64,000 nt of DNA. It comes from Nostoc sp. MG11. Lineage in GTDB: Bacteria > Cyanobacteriota > Cyanobacteriia > Cyanobacteriales > Nostocaceae. The position numbers were made by a program, and so were the translations under genes. The stretch is taken from positions 186,001-250,000 of the forward strand of contig NZ_JACXXN010000008.1 in assembly GCF_014904695.1 (NCBI RefSeq), written 5' to 3'. The notes under the pieces were generated by a model, which did no database searches, was not told the origin of the DNA, and saw only the letters and a list, made by a program, of their open reading frames with translations. Within the stretch, counting starts at the first letter, position 1, and every line of letters begins with the position of its first letter. Below are positions 19,478 through 28,414 of the stretch, in pieces.

Positions 19478-19945
19478 TAACTAAGTTTATCAACTGTTGC
19501 CCTAGTTTAAATTTAAGTAAATTGTGCAACTGAGTCATGAGTATCTAAAGAATGAAGTCCGAAATTTGCAGGATATAAATACCTAATACGCATCTTTTTT
19601 ATCCAATAGCCATAGGCGCGTTCTTTTTACTCTTGGGCTGCCATTGAAATACATCTGCCTTATGGAGTATTTTTTGTAATTTATCTATCAATGTTTATAT
19701 AGTTTTTTAATGATTTAGTAATTAAATTATTCAACTTCCAGTCTAAGAGATAAAGAAATCAAGCCATTGCAGTGCATCCAAGGTGACTTAACCAAAGGAG
19801 GAATGTCAAGATTAGGAGATGTGCCTCTAGGCAGTGAAGTCAAGTACCTGAAATATTTATTAATATAAAGTAAATTCAGCGTCAGGAGTCAGAAAAAGTT
19901 TTTACCAGTCAATCACCAGATTCTTCACAAACGGAGCAGAAGATT
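19478..19945. other. AT-rich spacer
   Basis: No supported gene. A 21-codon frame at 19803-19868 (MSRLGDVPLGS) follows GGAGG too closely for normal initiation. Nothing else is recognised. Confidence 0.45.
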
Positions 19946-20164
19946 ATGAACAATCAAGAACCATCAGACTCTAAAGAATTTGTCGGAAATCTCAAGAATG
20001 GGATTTGGCTGTTTGGCCTCTCATCTTGGGTGTTTGGCATTACCGATCGCAGTATTGCTTCATTTGCCGATGGCTATCTATCTGCTTTGGATCTGACGCA
20101 ACTATTTACTGCGGCGACATTCTTTATGGCGTGGCTATTTTTGAAACCGACATCCAAGGCTTAA
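19946..20164 (+). CDS. Small membrane protein of unknown function
   Basis: 72 residues. A polar start (MNNQEPSDSKEF) is followed by two hydrophobic stretches, GIWLFGLSSWVFGI and LFTAATFFMAWLFLKP. GGAGCAGAAG precedes the ATG and could serve as the ribosome-binding site at an 11-base spacing. The alternating Gly/Trp/Phe pattern looks coding, but no family is recognised. It stands alone before a decayed region. A second frame over the same DNA (20005-20190) has no such start and is judged a shadow. Confidence 0.55.
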   Translation: MNNQEPSDSKEFVGNLKNGIWLFGLSSWVFGITDRSIASFADGYLSALDLTQLFTAATFFMAWLFLKPTSKA

Positions 20165-20670
20165 GCAATTCAAAATTCTGGCTAATGTAGAACAGGGTTA
20201 CATCAGTCTTGTAGAAAATTCGGAAAGATATCTATAAGGAGAACACTTTTTATTGTAATGAGGGGTGTGCCAAAAAGTGCATCTTTATTTTTTGTATACC
20301 AAAAAATCGGAGTTATTTTGAAGGTTCCTAGAATGACGCCGATTTTTGATTTGTGATTAATCAATAATAACTCAGAATAGCGATCGCATTTTACAAAAAA
20401 TATAGTCAAGAGCCAAAATGGCAAGTGTACGACTGGCTTCTGGCGCTGTTTATGGTGATAATCCTGCTGTGCGATCGTGCGCTTTACTACCACAGTCAAG
20501 ATAATAATTTAAAACCAACAACAAGCAAGCTTCACTTAACTATTTTAAACTCAGCCGCTCACAATTAATTAAATGTAGTCTATTTTACTTAACAAAGCTT
20601 TTTTGAGCCAAATTAATCACTCTTTAGACAGACGAGTTCAAAATTTCAACAAGTTAAATTCTTGAGCTAA
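20165..20670. other. Decayed-looking spacer with a possible gene remnant
   Basis: 506 bp, AT-rich. A plus-strand frame open from 20371 to the stop at 20566-20568 encodes a plausible membrane-type tail (YDWLLALFMVIILLCDRALY), but has no ATG before 20452 and no ribosome-binding site. It could be the end of a gene whose 5' part is lost. The 98-codon minus-strand frame opposite it is not convincing. Confidence 0.35.
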
Positions 20671-21234
20671 GTGATATCTTTTCAACCTTTTAAAATTTCT
20701 ACTGAAGTTAGAATGTTAGATGTTTTGGTACAACCAATAATTGATCATCAACACACTCCAGCTACTATTACACTGCAAAATATTATCTTACCGAATTCAG
20801 ATATTTATAGTAGTATCGAAAAACTATTTTTAAGATTAAACTACAATTCTGTGCTGAATTATGAACAAAATATTGTTGAATTAAAAAAAGGTGGAAGCAT
20901 TAGATTCGATACTTATTTTAATGCTTTCTCAATCCAGAAGTGGAAGAATTACATTGACATAAAACATATAAATATAAGGTTATATTTAAAAGGAGCATTT
21001 CAAATTAGACTTTTGACGATAGATGAACTATCAAAATTTGCACATTTAGTCAGCCAAAAGTTTATCAACGTGAATACTTTAAGTGAAATAACTGTATTTG
21101 ACAATATAAATATAAATCTATGTAAACGGTTATTGTATCTTGAAATTATAGCTATCGGAAATAATTGTTTATTCAAAGATGGTTACTTTTACATAATAAA
21201 TATTCGTCAAAATTTAGATAAAAAATTGCAGTGA
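20671..21234 (+). pseudogene. N-terminal fragment of a GlfT2-like galactofuranosyltransferase
   Basis: 187 residues, strongly AT-rich, starting at a GTG. The segment GGSIRFDTYFNAFSIQKWKN, followed by an RLYLKGAFQIRL beta-strand, resembles the N-terminal beta-sandwich domain of GlfT2-type glycosyltransferases (family GT2), which is normally followed by a catalytic GT-A domain of several hundred residues. Here the frame stops right after this N-terminal domain and no GT-A motifs (for example DxD) appear downstream. I therefore read it as a truncated remnant; a stand-alone beta-sandwich protein is the alternative. The surrounding 1.5 kb has no intact genes, consistent with decay after transfer. 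Confidence 0.6.
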
Positions 21235-21742
21235 TAATATAATGCTTTTTTCTCTTCCTTGGCTTGTTTTAAGTAGAAGGGCTTAATTAAATCAGAGCTA
21301 GAGTAAGAGATTTATCCCTTAGAAACCTTATATAGAGCGATAAATCGCTCACTACGAACAAAAGCTTTATCTTATATTTAATTACGTCTAGCTACTTACT
21401 GTAAGACACTCCACGTCTACGTTAAAAAAAGTAGTTTTGAGTTTTTGATATGCATCTGGGTTTGATTTTGCCCGGAAATATACAGGATTTTGGCATATCG
21501 CACAACAGAATTAAGTTTTAAATTTTAATTTAAATTCTTTATTCAACCTAAAAGGCTTCCTTATACATATCTGATTTTAGTCCTATCGGACTAACTAAAC
21601 AAACAATACGTAGTCTCATAGATAATTTAAATTACTCCGCTCGCATGAGGACAGGATTCTGAGATTTGTAGAGAATAGGTACTGTAGAAGTTAGTGATTC
21701 AACAACTTCTAGAAGTTTCTAGAAGTGATGGAGGTACATAAA
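21235..21742. other. AT-rich spacer, probable decay zone, with a 14-bp palindrome near its end
   Basis: 508 bp without a gene. A copy of the AAATCGCTCACTACGAAC repeat word lies near 21344. The palindrome at 21704 is listed separately. No continuation of the glycosyltransferase reading frame was found by eye. Confidence 0.45.
21704..21717. promoter_or_regulatory. 14-bp perfect palindrome in front of the pentapeptide gene
   Basis: AACTTCTAGAAGTT is a perfect palindrome 26 bases before the start codon and 12 bases before the GGAGG. The half TCTAGAAGT is repeated immediately after. Its position suggests an operator or an mRNA stem near the ribosome-binding site; no regulator is identified. Confidence 0.3.
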
Positions 21743-22183
21743 ATGAAAGCGATATTTCTCACAGCAGCAGCTTTACTCAGCACAGTAGCTCTAACTGCTC
21801 CCATTCCCGTAAAAGCTGAAAACACCACCCCCCTCCGGCGCTTACTAGAAACTAGAGAATGTTTAGGATGTGATTTAACAGGTGTGAACCTCAAAGGCGC
21901 TCACCTAATAGGCGTTGATTTGAGAAGGGCAAATTTACAAGGTGCTAATCTTGAAGGCGCTAACTTAGAAGGCGCAGATTTAACTGGTGCAAATTTGAAG
22001 TCTGCTAATCTCACAGAAACTTTTGCCAGTGGTACTACCTTTGAAAATGCTAACCTGACTAACGCTAACTTAAGTGATGCTAATCTGCATAACGCTCAAG
22101 TAGATGGCGCTGTGATGATTGGTACTAATCTAGATGGTGCTGATGGCTTTGACATTAATCTTGGTATCGGAGGAGAAGAATGA
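21743..22183 (+). CDS. Secreted pentapeptide-repeat protein
   Basis: 146 residues from the ATG at 21743, which has GGAGG eight bases upstream; an in-frame start at 21725 would place six residues before the signal peptide and is less likely. Residues 1-25 (KAIFLTAAALLSTVALTAP) form a signal peptide. After a short linker with two cysteines (CLGC) come about 16 A(N/D)L-type pentapeptides (GANLEGANLEGADLTGANLK), predicted to fold as a right-handed square beta-helix. Probably periplasmic. Proteins of this kind (signal peptide, CxxC, short repeat block) are numerous in Nostoc; their function is unknown. Confidence 0.9.
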   Translation: MKAIFLTAAALLSTVALTAPIPVKAENTTPLRRLLETRECLGCDLTGVNLKGAHLIGVDLRRANLQGANLEGANLEGADLTGANLKSANLTETFASGTTFENANLTNANLSDANLHNAQVDGAVMIGTNLDGADGFDINLGIGGEE

Positions 22184-22231
22184 GAGTTAAGAGTTATCAG
22201 TTTAAAAATGAAAACTCCTAACTCCGAGGTT

Positions 22232-23572
22232 TTACTCTCCAGTAATGGATAGTTCATCCACCCAGATTTTTGGACAAACGCCTCCTGGAGTTAACTCCGC
22301 CTCTTTCTCGATAAAAATAATTGACTTCAAGAGTTCCAAGAAATCGCCCGCAACTGTTGCTGACTCAATACTTGTCCTAACACCCTTGTTGACTAGCCAA
22401 CCATCAAACGGCAAAGAAAATGAGCCTTGTAAAGACTTAACTCCAGCATGGAGCGCTTGTAAATCATCGATAAAAATCACATTCTCAGAAGTTTCTAGAC
22501 TAAATTCCTGCTCAGGAGTTGCTGCTGAAAAAACGTGATAAAAATTCGGACTAACATTGACTTTTGCGCCAATACTTGCATTACCCGTTGGCTTAGCATT
22601 CATCCTTTTAGCAGTTCCAGCACTGTGAAGAAAACCTGTTAAAACGCCATTTTCAATTAGTGAAATCTGACGAGTGGGAGTTCCTTCACCATCAAAAGTT
22701 TCTGCGCCTACATTTGCTGGATGTAGTGCATCATCATAAACCGAAAGCAGAGGGGAAGCAATCTGCTTACCTAAATCATCAGGAGTAGATAGGCTCTGAT
22801 TGTCCAGGATACTTTGAGCATTGAACAAGTTAGAAAAACCACCCAACAGACTTAAGAAAGCTTCAGCTGAGAAGACGACTCTATATTTACCAGTCTTGAT
22901 TTTTTCATAGTTCAAGTGACTGATAGTTTTATCAGCAGTTTCTTTTATACAACCATTGATATCTAAATTATTTAAACTCCGGTTGATTCTAAAAGCGCCT
23001 GCACTACGCGGTTTTTTTCCTTCTTCTTCAGTTTTGCTATAAAGATAAACCGATGCTAGGGAATGAGATTCAATTCTGGCTGCGCCGTCGCTGTTGAGAT
23101 AGAATCTATCAATATCTCTTTGCGCCAAACCATTATAAGGTACGCCTTTAATTGCCGGATGAACTGACAGTAATTCTTTTTCAGCAACCAGTAGTTTTTC
23201 AATCAGTTCAGCAACAGGTGCTTGAGGTGCTTTATCTTCAGCTTTATTTGCAATAGGGATAGTAGCTTCTGGACTAAAATCAGGGACATTTTCCTTAACC
23301 CCAAAGAAACTGGCTTCGTAAGCAGTTTTTAAGGCTAATTCCAGTCCATTGGGATCTACATCTGTGGTACTGGTGACACCCATTGTATTGTCTTCATTCC
23401 AGACACGGACAGTAACACCAGAGCGATTTGAGGCTTTGACTTGTTTTGGCTCACCTTGATCTACTTGTACACTAGTTTCGTCTACTGTTGAGCCATAAAT
23501 GTCGAATTTTTTGATGCCAAGCTTATTAGCATTGTCTTTTGCATAACTGGCAATATCATTGATATTTGGCAT
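22232..23572 (-). CDS. TldE/PmbA-family metalloprotease partner
   Basis: 446 residues from ATG 23572 (MPNINDIASYAKDNANKLG); an upstream in-frame start at 23605 is less likely. The protein has the TldD/PmbA fold: GVTVRVWNEDNTMG near the N-terminus, the central AFLSLLGGFSN segment where TldD has its zinc site, and SIGAKVNVSPNFY. As in other TldE proteins it lacks the HExxxH zinc motif. TldE pairs with TldD in a protease that in enterobacteria trims the microcin B17 leader and degrades CcdA. The tldD-type gene lies 307 bp upstream on the same strand, with a dispersed repeat between the two. Confidence 0.92.
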   Translation of the reverse strand: MPNINDIASYAKDNANKLGIKKFDIYGSTVDETSVQVDQGEPKQVKASNRSGVTVRVWNEDNTMGVTSTTDVDPNGLELALKTAYEASFFGVKENVPDFSPEATIPIANKAEDKAPQAPVAELIEKLLVAEKELLSVHPAIKGVPYNGLAQRDIDRFYLNSDGAARIESHSLASVYLYSKTEEEGKKPRSAGAFRINRSLNNLDINGCIKETADKTISHLNYEKIKTGKYRVVFSAEAFLSLLGGFSNLFNAQSILDNQSLSTPDDLGKQIASPLLSVYDDALHPANVGAETFDGEGTPTRQISLIENGVLTGFLHSAGTAKRMNAKPTGNASIGAKVNVSPNFYHVFSAATPEQEFSLETSENVIFIDDLQALHAGVKSLQGSFSLPFDGWLVNKGVRTSIESATVAGDFLELLKSIIFIEKEAELTPGGVCPKIWVDELSITGE

Positions 23573-23748
23573 AGTCAATCTTAGATTTTGGATTTTGCAG
23601 CACAAAAAGTTTTATTTACTTTGTGCCTTTGTGTTTTTATGAACCACGAAGACACTAAGACACAAAGAAGTTTACCGTTAAGTAGAATTTTTGGCATTGC
23701 TGAATTGAAGTATGAAATTTAAAAACTTAACATCTTAAACTCTTACTC

Positions 23749-23868
23749 TCTGCGCCTCTGTCTTGAAAAGTTCTGTTCGCCGGAAGCCGGCGCTCAGACT
23801 TTCCGCTGCGTCTCTGCGTGTTAGCGTAGCGGGGCGTAGCCCGATAAATTCATACCTGGATTCAGCAA
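23749..23868. repeat. Dispersed repeat between tldD and tldE genes (inverted copy of the 16464 unit)
   Basis: The 307-bp spacer 23573-23879 holds no gene. It contains GAAGCCGGCGCTCAGACTTT and TAGCGTAGCGGGGCGTAGCC followed by CGATAAATTCATACC, the reverse complement of most of 16464-16560. The insertion separates two genes that are commonly co-transcribed. Confidence 0.75.
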
Positions 23869-23879
23869 CGCCGAATTTT

Positions 23880-25352
23880 TTATCGTCCACCTACGGTAAT
23901 CGAATCAACTTTGATGTGGGGTTGTCCTACTGTGGTGTAAATACTGCCGCTAATAGAGCCACAAAAACCTGGTGCGATTTCCAAATCTTGAGAACACATG
24001 GAAATTTTGTTCATAATTTCCTTGGCTTCACCGATAAGGATGGCTCCCTTTAGTGGTTTGGTGATTTTGCCATTTTCAATTAAATAAGCTTCATCGACAC
24101 TAAAGTTAAATTGGCCTGTTGCACCAACACTACCGCCGCCCATCTTTTTGCAGTAAATGCCTTTATCAATAGAGGCAAATAAATCTTCAATGCTATATTC
24201 ACCAGAATCAATATAGGTATTACGCATTCGGCTAGCAGCGGCATAGGTGTAATTCTGGCGGCGTCCACTTCCAGTCCTGGGGTGTCCGGTGCGTGAGGAA
24301 CCGGCTCTATCTGCTAAAAAGTTTTTGAGAACGCCTTTTTCAATTAATAGGGTTCTTTGAGCAGGCATACCTTCGTCATCCATGTCAATTGTCCCAAAGG
24401 CATTTTCAGCACGCCCTTCATCCCAGGCTGTCAAACTTTCGTGGGCAATTTTTTCGCCTTTTTTGTCGGCAAAGGGGGTAGTATTGCGTTCAATTTGAGT
24501 GGTTTCCAGTAAGTGTCCACAGGCTTCGTGGAAGATGACGCCACCAAAGTGATTCGCCATAATGATGGGGTAAGTGCCTGATTCTACGTAATCTGCATAG
24601 AGCATTTTCCCAGCGGATTCGGCTATTTGCTCGGCGGCTTTTTGATAATCCCAAGTTCTCAAGAAGTTAGCATCGCTAGTGTTACCAGCACGTTCACCGA
24701 TTGAGGAGCGATTAGCACCATCAGCAGACAGGAGGTTAAATCCTACTGACTGGGTAAGGCGAATATCACGAGCAAAGGTACCATCGCTGGCGGCGACTAA
24801 AACTTCTTGCCAATCCCGGAAATAGGTAGCGCGGCGTGATTGGACGTGGCTAGCTTTTCGCTTTAGCTGGGCGGTACCATCAAGGAGAACTTCTCCCATT
24901 TCCCGGATGGAACTACACAACGTCAGCCATCCATCTTTGCCTCTTTTTGTGGCGTAGTCTCTCAATAATTCCAGGTTGATTTCTGGGATGAAAGCGTTAG
25001 GAGCGGGTAGTTGTAATCCCAGGATAGAAAGACCTTTTTCTAAGGCTGCTTTCAAACCGGAAAATGAAAGGTCATTGGTGCTAACGTAGCAGTCGGCTTT
25101 GCCACGAAACACTCTGACGCCTGCACCTGTAGCTAGACTTGGTGAAATACTGGTGATGGCGTCGTCTTCTGCAAGACAACTGATGTAGTTGCGACGTTCT
25201 AAGAATAATTCGATGAAGTCAGCGCCAGCGGCGCGTCCTAGTCCCAGGAGGGTAGCCAGAGGGGCTTCCCAGGTTTCATCGAAACGCTCTGGGGTGGAGG
25301 AATATTGTAGGGTGGGAAGTTGATTTGAGAGAATTAGCGTACTTGTAAGCAT
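23880..25352 (-). CDS. tldD: TldD-family zinc metalloprotease
   Basis: 490 residues. The zinc-binding motif HEACGH is present in [18 protein letters not shown], with further conserved TldD segments [45 protein letters not shown] and [20 protein letters not shown]. TldD forms a hexamer with TldE that degrades unfolded or small peptides and removes leader sequences in some RiPP pathways. The start at 25352 gives about 30 residues before the family core ([20 protein letters not shown]), some of which may be dispensable. The Nif11-type peptide gene lies 1.8 kb further along the plus strand. Confidence 0.94.
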   Translation of the reverse strand: MLTSTLILSNQLPTLQYSSTPERFDETWEAPLATLLGLGRAAGADFIELFLERRNYISCLAEDDAITSISPSLATGAGVRVFRGKADCYVSTNDLSFSGLKAALEKGLSILGLQLPAPNAFIPEINLELLRDYATKRGKDGWLTLCSSIREMGEVLLDGTAQLKRKASHVQSRRATYFRDWQEVLVAASDGTFARDIRLTQSVGFNLLSADGANRSSIGERAGNTSDANFLRTWDYQKAAEQIAESAGKMLYADYVESGTYPIIMANHFGGVIFHEACGHLLETTQIERNTTPFADKKGEKIAHESLTAWDEGRAENAFGTIDMDDEGMPAQRTLLIEKGVLKNFLADRAGSSRTGHPRTGSGRRQNYTYAAASRMRNTYIDSGEYSIEDLFASIDKGIYCKKMGGGSVGATGQFNFSVDEAYLIENGKITKPLKGAILIGEAKEIMNKISMCSQDLEIAPGFCGSISGSIYTTVGQPHIKVDSITVGGR

Positions 25353-25471
25353 GGGTAGCCTCGTCTGCTGGCGTAATCAGAGATTTGACTGAAAAATCCT
25401 GGTGTGTTCACTCTAGCAAATTTACCCAGATGACATCTGGCGTGGCTTTTTGAAAAGCAACTTGGTTTTAG

Positions 25472-26146
25472 CTACTTTGCTTGATTTCCTTTGTTCATCT
25501 CACGCCTACGCAGTTTTACCAAAATTCGGACTCGCCGTTTAAATGCTTCAAAGTCTTCAGCGCTCAATTTGGTTTTCTGCCACACTGGGCGTTGCATCAA
25601 GCGCTCAGACCATTGATTCAGCTTGGGGTAATTACTGAGATGGAAACCTAAAGGAGGTAATGAATGGATGGCTATTCCAGCAACGATATCAGCCAAGGTT
25701 AACTGCTGACTGCCAAAAAAAGAGCGATCGCCTAGCAATTGTGTAAAAAACTGCAATACTTTATCTATATTCTGCTTTGCCTGTGCAAATTGTGGTGAAT
25801 CTTCACTTTCATAAATTAGTGCAATCACTTGCGGAAATAATTCATTTGCAGTTACCATTTGCACCATCCGCACTATTGCTAATGCTTGAGGTTCGGTAGG
25901 TAGCATTGCAGGTATGGGATATTTACTTTCTAAATAGTCCATAATTGCCAGAGATTCTACAATTTGAAAACCGTCATCCACCACAACCGGAATGTGATGA
26001 AAAGGGTTGATTGTCAAAAACTCTGGTTGTAGCTGATCACCATCTAAGTTAAGTATGATTGATTCAAAGGGAATTTCCTTTTCTAGTAAGGTAATCCACA
26101 CACGGCGAGCATTAGGCGAGAGAGGATTGTAGTAGAATTTGAGCAT
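25472..26146 (-). CDS. Glutathione S-transferase family protein
   Basis: 224 residues. The thioredoxin-like N-terminal domain (LKFYYNPLSPNARRVWITL, cis-Pro in HHIPVVVDDG, then the ESLAIMDYL motif that binds the gamma-glutamyl part) is followed by the all-helical C-terminal domain with LTLADIVAG. The active residue is probably Ser (LSPNARR) rather than Cys, as in theta/zeta-like bacterial GSTs. It lies 44 bp downstream of a TetR-family regulator on the same strand, so it is very likely under that regulator's control. Substrate unknown; detoxification of an electrophile is a reasonable inference. It ends in a basic KLRRREMNKGNQAK tail. Confidence 0.92.
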   Translation of the reverse strand: MLKFYYNPLSPNARRVWITLLEKEIPFESIILNLDGDQLQPEFLTINPFHHIPVVVDDGFQIVESLAIMDYLESKYPIPAMLPTEPQALAIVRMVQMVTANELFPQVIALIYESEDSPQFAQAKQNIDKVLQFFTQLLGDRSFFGSQQLTLADIVAGIAIHSLPPLGFHLSNYPKLNQWSERLMQRPVWQKTKLSAEDFEAFKRRVRILVKLRRREMNKGNQAK

Positions 26147-26190
26147 ATAAAATTCCTGAAAAAGTTGATATTTTAATTTGTGCCATAGAT

Positions 26191-26778
26191 TTAAAGATGG
26201 CTTTCTATATATTGATTTAGATGATTCACTGCTCTTTGCATGTGAATCGCATTTCCGTATAGTTTGCTCATCATAATTGCTCCTTCTAAAGTTGCAGTTA
26301 TGATGGTTGCGATTTCATCAGCATTCACTTCCGGGCGAATTTCACCCTTTTCAATGCCTGTTTGAATAATTCGACAAATTAGATTCAGCCAAGAGTTCAT
26401 CACTTGTTGAGTGCGATCGCGCAATGCAGGATGAGCATCATCACTCTCAACAGCAGTGTTTAGCAGTGGACAGCCTCCTTGAACTGGTGGGTTGTCTACA
26501 AAACCACTAAATACGCTAACAATTGCTTGAAGACGCTCAATCGCATGATGCTTGCTTCGCAGTACAGATCTATAGTGTCTACTAACACAAGCGATCGCAA
26601 AATCAAAAGCCTGTAATGCTAGCTCATCTTTGCTTTGGAAGTGATTGTAAATTCCTCCTTTCTGCAATCCGGTGACACGCATAATATCTGACATAGACGA
26701 GCCTGCATAACCTTGTTGGTTAAACAATTCCGCTGCTTGTTGGAGAATTCTGGTTTTTGTTTCTTCGCCTTTAGACAT
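26191..26778 (-). CDS. TetR/AcrR-family transcriptional regulator
   Basis: 195 residues. The N-terminal helix-turn-helix is clear: TKTRILQQAAELFNQQGYAG, then SSMSDIMRVTGLQKGGIYNHF with SKDEL after it. The C-terminal ligand domain contains GGCPLLNTAVESDD, which puts one Cys in a position used for sensing electrophiles in the NemR/YcdC-like subgroup (established for some members, inferred here). It is the first gene of a pair with the GST. A GACC-N4-GGTC inverted repeat lies just before its start codon, as expected for autoregulation. Confidence 0.93.
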   Translation of the reverse strand: MSKGEETKTRILQQAAELFNQQGYAGSSMSDIMRVTGLQKGGIYNHFQSKDELALQAFDFAIACVSRHYRSVLRSKHHAIERLQAIVSVFSGFVDNPPVQGGCPLLNTAVESDDAHPALRDRTQQVMNSWLNLICRIIQTGIEKGEIRPEVNADEIATIITATLEGAIMMSKLYGNAIHMQRAVNHLNQYIESHL

Positions 26779-26790
26779 GAAAGTTTTTCC

Positions 26791-26802
26791 GACCGATTGG
26801 TC
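26791..26802. promoter_or_regulatory. Candidate TetR operator GACCGATTGGTC
   Basis: GACC and GGTC arms around GATT, 12 bases upstream of the regulator's ATG. Electrophile-responsive TetR regulators often bind AGACCnnnnGGTCT-type boxes; here the outer bases on the right (TCTG) fit partly. The site would overlap the promoter or early transcript and would control the regulator-GST pair. Confidence 0.55.
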
Positions 26803-27126
26803 TGATTGAGGTTAGCATGACATTTACTTGAGAGTCAAGTATTGGGTATTGAGAATTAGAGGTTGAGAATTAGGGATCAGGTATAAGAACCACCACAATA
26901 TTTTGCGGTTAAGCACTAGCAGCTATCAAATTTAGGGCTGAACATCACAAAATAGTCGTAATAGCCTAAACATATATTTTTTTGTCAAAATCAATACATT
27001 TTCCTTATTGATTTTAAGATTGAAGTATATAAGCTTAGCTAAAAGCTTCTCCAGTGGATTTGGTAAAACCACAGGAGTCAAATTACGACATTCAAATCTA
27101 TTGTTTAAAACAGGAGATGGACTGTC
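26803..27126. other. Spacer in front of the Nif11-type peptide gene
   Basis: 324 bp, AT-rich, no gene. It contains TTGAGAATTAG-type direct repeats near 26848-26872 and the AGGAG ribosome-binding site at 27112-27116 for the downstream gene. No clear promoter found by eye. Confidence 0.45.
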
Positions 27127-27360
27127 ATGACACAGCAAAATGCTGCCCAACTTTTTAAAGCTGTAAAACAAGACCAAGCATTAAAGGAAAGACTTAAAGC
27201 TACAGATGACCCGGAAGCTTTCGTCAAAATTGCTAAAGACCGTGGCTATGATTTTACTGTCGAAGAACTGCACACTGAGATTAGTAAATTGTCTGAGGAG
27301 GATTTAGCAGCTATTGTCAATCCAGGCTTAGCACCTAGACGGCACATTCATCCCAGGTAG
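27127..27360 (+). CDS. Nif11-type leader peptide family protein (possible RiPP precursor)
   Basis: 77 residues. The N-terminal 60 residues (NAAQLFKAVKQDQALKERLK, then DPEAFVKIAKDRGYDFTVEEL and SEEDLAAIV) match the Nif11-type leader found in many cyanobacterial precursors of ribosomally made, modified peptides. The usual double-glycine cleavage site is not obvious, and the C-terminal part is only about 15 residues (NPGLAPRRHIHPR) with no Cys, Ser or Thr to modify. So it is either an atypical precursor, a decayed one, or a stand-alone Nif11 protein with another role. No modifying enzyme or exporter is adjacent; TldD/TldE genes lie 1.8-4.9 kb away. AGGAG supports the start. Confidence 0.85.
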   Translation: MTQQNAAQLFKAVKQDQALKERLKATDDPEAFVKIAKDRGYDFTVEELHTEISKLSEEDLAAIVNPGLAPRRHIHPR

Positions 27361-27445
27361 TTCTTGAAGAGAGATACTAAAGTGTAGAAAAAACTAAGCA
27401 ACTTAAATACACTTTTTACTTTTACTAAGAAGTATTGACAAGAAT

Positions 27446-27475
27446 CCACCGTTATAGTCGAAAGCTTGGCGGTGG
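27446..27475 (+). terminator. Possible intrinsic terminator after the Nif11-type gene
   Basis: CCACCG (27446-27451) can pair with CGGTGG (27470-27475) around an 18-base loop, followed by GTATTTTATTTTAT. The T-tract is interrupted and the loop is long, so the call is tentative. It lies 86 bases after the stop codon. Confidence 0.4.
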
Positions 27476-27604
27476 GTATTTTATTTTATCTAAACAAACA
27501 ATCTTCCCACTAAACAAACAAAACCAGGTAACAAAGGTAAGTTAAGTTGATCACTAGCAAATACAGTTGGGTGGGCAGTACCCACCCAAAGTTAGATTTA
27601 AAAC

Positions 27605-28339
27605 CTACCTAGCCGCAAAGTAGGCTTCTAACGCCTCAGAACCCCCAATTAATTTTCCATCGATAAATACTTGAGGAACTGTTGTTGCACCTGTAACTGC
27701 TCGTAAAGAGCGTGTGGTAATATCCTTACCCAAGGTGATTTCTTCGTAGTCTATGCCATTTTCTTTGAGCATTCCCTTGGCACGCGCACAGAAGGGACAA
27801 CCCACTTTTGCAAACAAAGAAACGACTTCGGGCTTCACTGCTTTGGGGTTGATATATCTGAGCATCGTCTCGGCATCGGACACTTTAAAGGGATCTCCTG
27901 GCTCGTCTGGCTCAATAAACATGTTGTCAATTACACCATCTTTCACCAGCATAGAATAACGCCACGATCGCTTACCAAAGCCCAAGTCTGATTTATCTAC
28001 TAGCATTCCCATGCCTTCGGTAAATTCACCATTGCCATCGGGTATTAGTTTGATGTTTTCTGCCTCTTGATCTTTTGCCCACTCGTTCATTACAAAGGCA
28101 TCATTGACAGAAATACAAACAATGTCATCTACACCGTTTTCTTTGAAAACCCTAGCCAACTCGTTGTAACCAGGGAGATGAGTTGATGAACAAGTCGGAG
28201 TAAAAGCACCTGGTAAGGAGAAAACCGCGACTGTCTTACCCGCAAACAGGTCATCAGTTGTTACATCTACCCATTGGTTATTTTGACGAGTACGAAAGGT
28301 AACTTTGGGAATTCTTTGTCCTCGGCGATTGGAAAACAT
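27605..28339 (-). CDS. Peroxiredoxin-glutaredoxin fusion (Prx5-Grx hybrid)
   Basis: 244 residues from ATG 28339, which has AGAGG eight bases upstream; the in-frame TTG at 28363 is less likely. Residues 1-165 are a Prx5-type peroxiredoxin with the peroxidatic Cys in [15 protein letters not shown]. Residues from about 170 are a glutaredoxin with active site CPFC ([13 protein letters not shown]), the cis-Pro [10 protein letters not shown] and the glutathione-contacting GGSEALE. Such fusions reduce peroxides using glutathione directly. It lies in a stretch with GST and glutathione peroxidase genes, consistent with a glutathione-dependent defence. Cytoplasmic, no signal peptide. Confidence 0.95.
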   Translation of the reverse strand: MFSNRRGQRIPKVTFRTRQNNQWVDVTTDDLFAGKTVAVFSLPGAFTPTCSSTHLPGYNELARVFKENGVDDIVCISVNDAFVMNEWAKDQEAENIKLIPDGNGEFTEGMGMLVDKSDLGFGKRSWRYSMLVKDGVIDNMFIEPDEPGDPFKVSDAETMLRYINPKAVKPEVVSLFAKVGCPFCARAKGMLKENGIDYEEITLGKDITTRSLRAVTGATTVPQVFIDGKLIGGSEALEAYFAAR

Positions 28340-28414
28340 AATTTTGCCTCTTGAAGTAATCAATCCACTAATAACCCATGATGGGGGGATTGGTCTAATC
28401 TAACTGTCAATCAG

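Noticed and set aside
19803-19868. 21-codon frame after GGAGG (MSRLGDVPLGS)
   Set aside because: The GGAGG is only one base from the ATG, too close for normal initiation, and the peptide has no recognisable pattern.
20203-20499. 98-codon minus-strand frame
   Set aside because: AT-rich, no ribosome-binding site, no protein-like pattern; the plus-strand remnant at 20371-20568 is a better, though weak, explanation.
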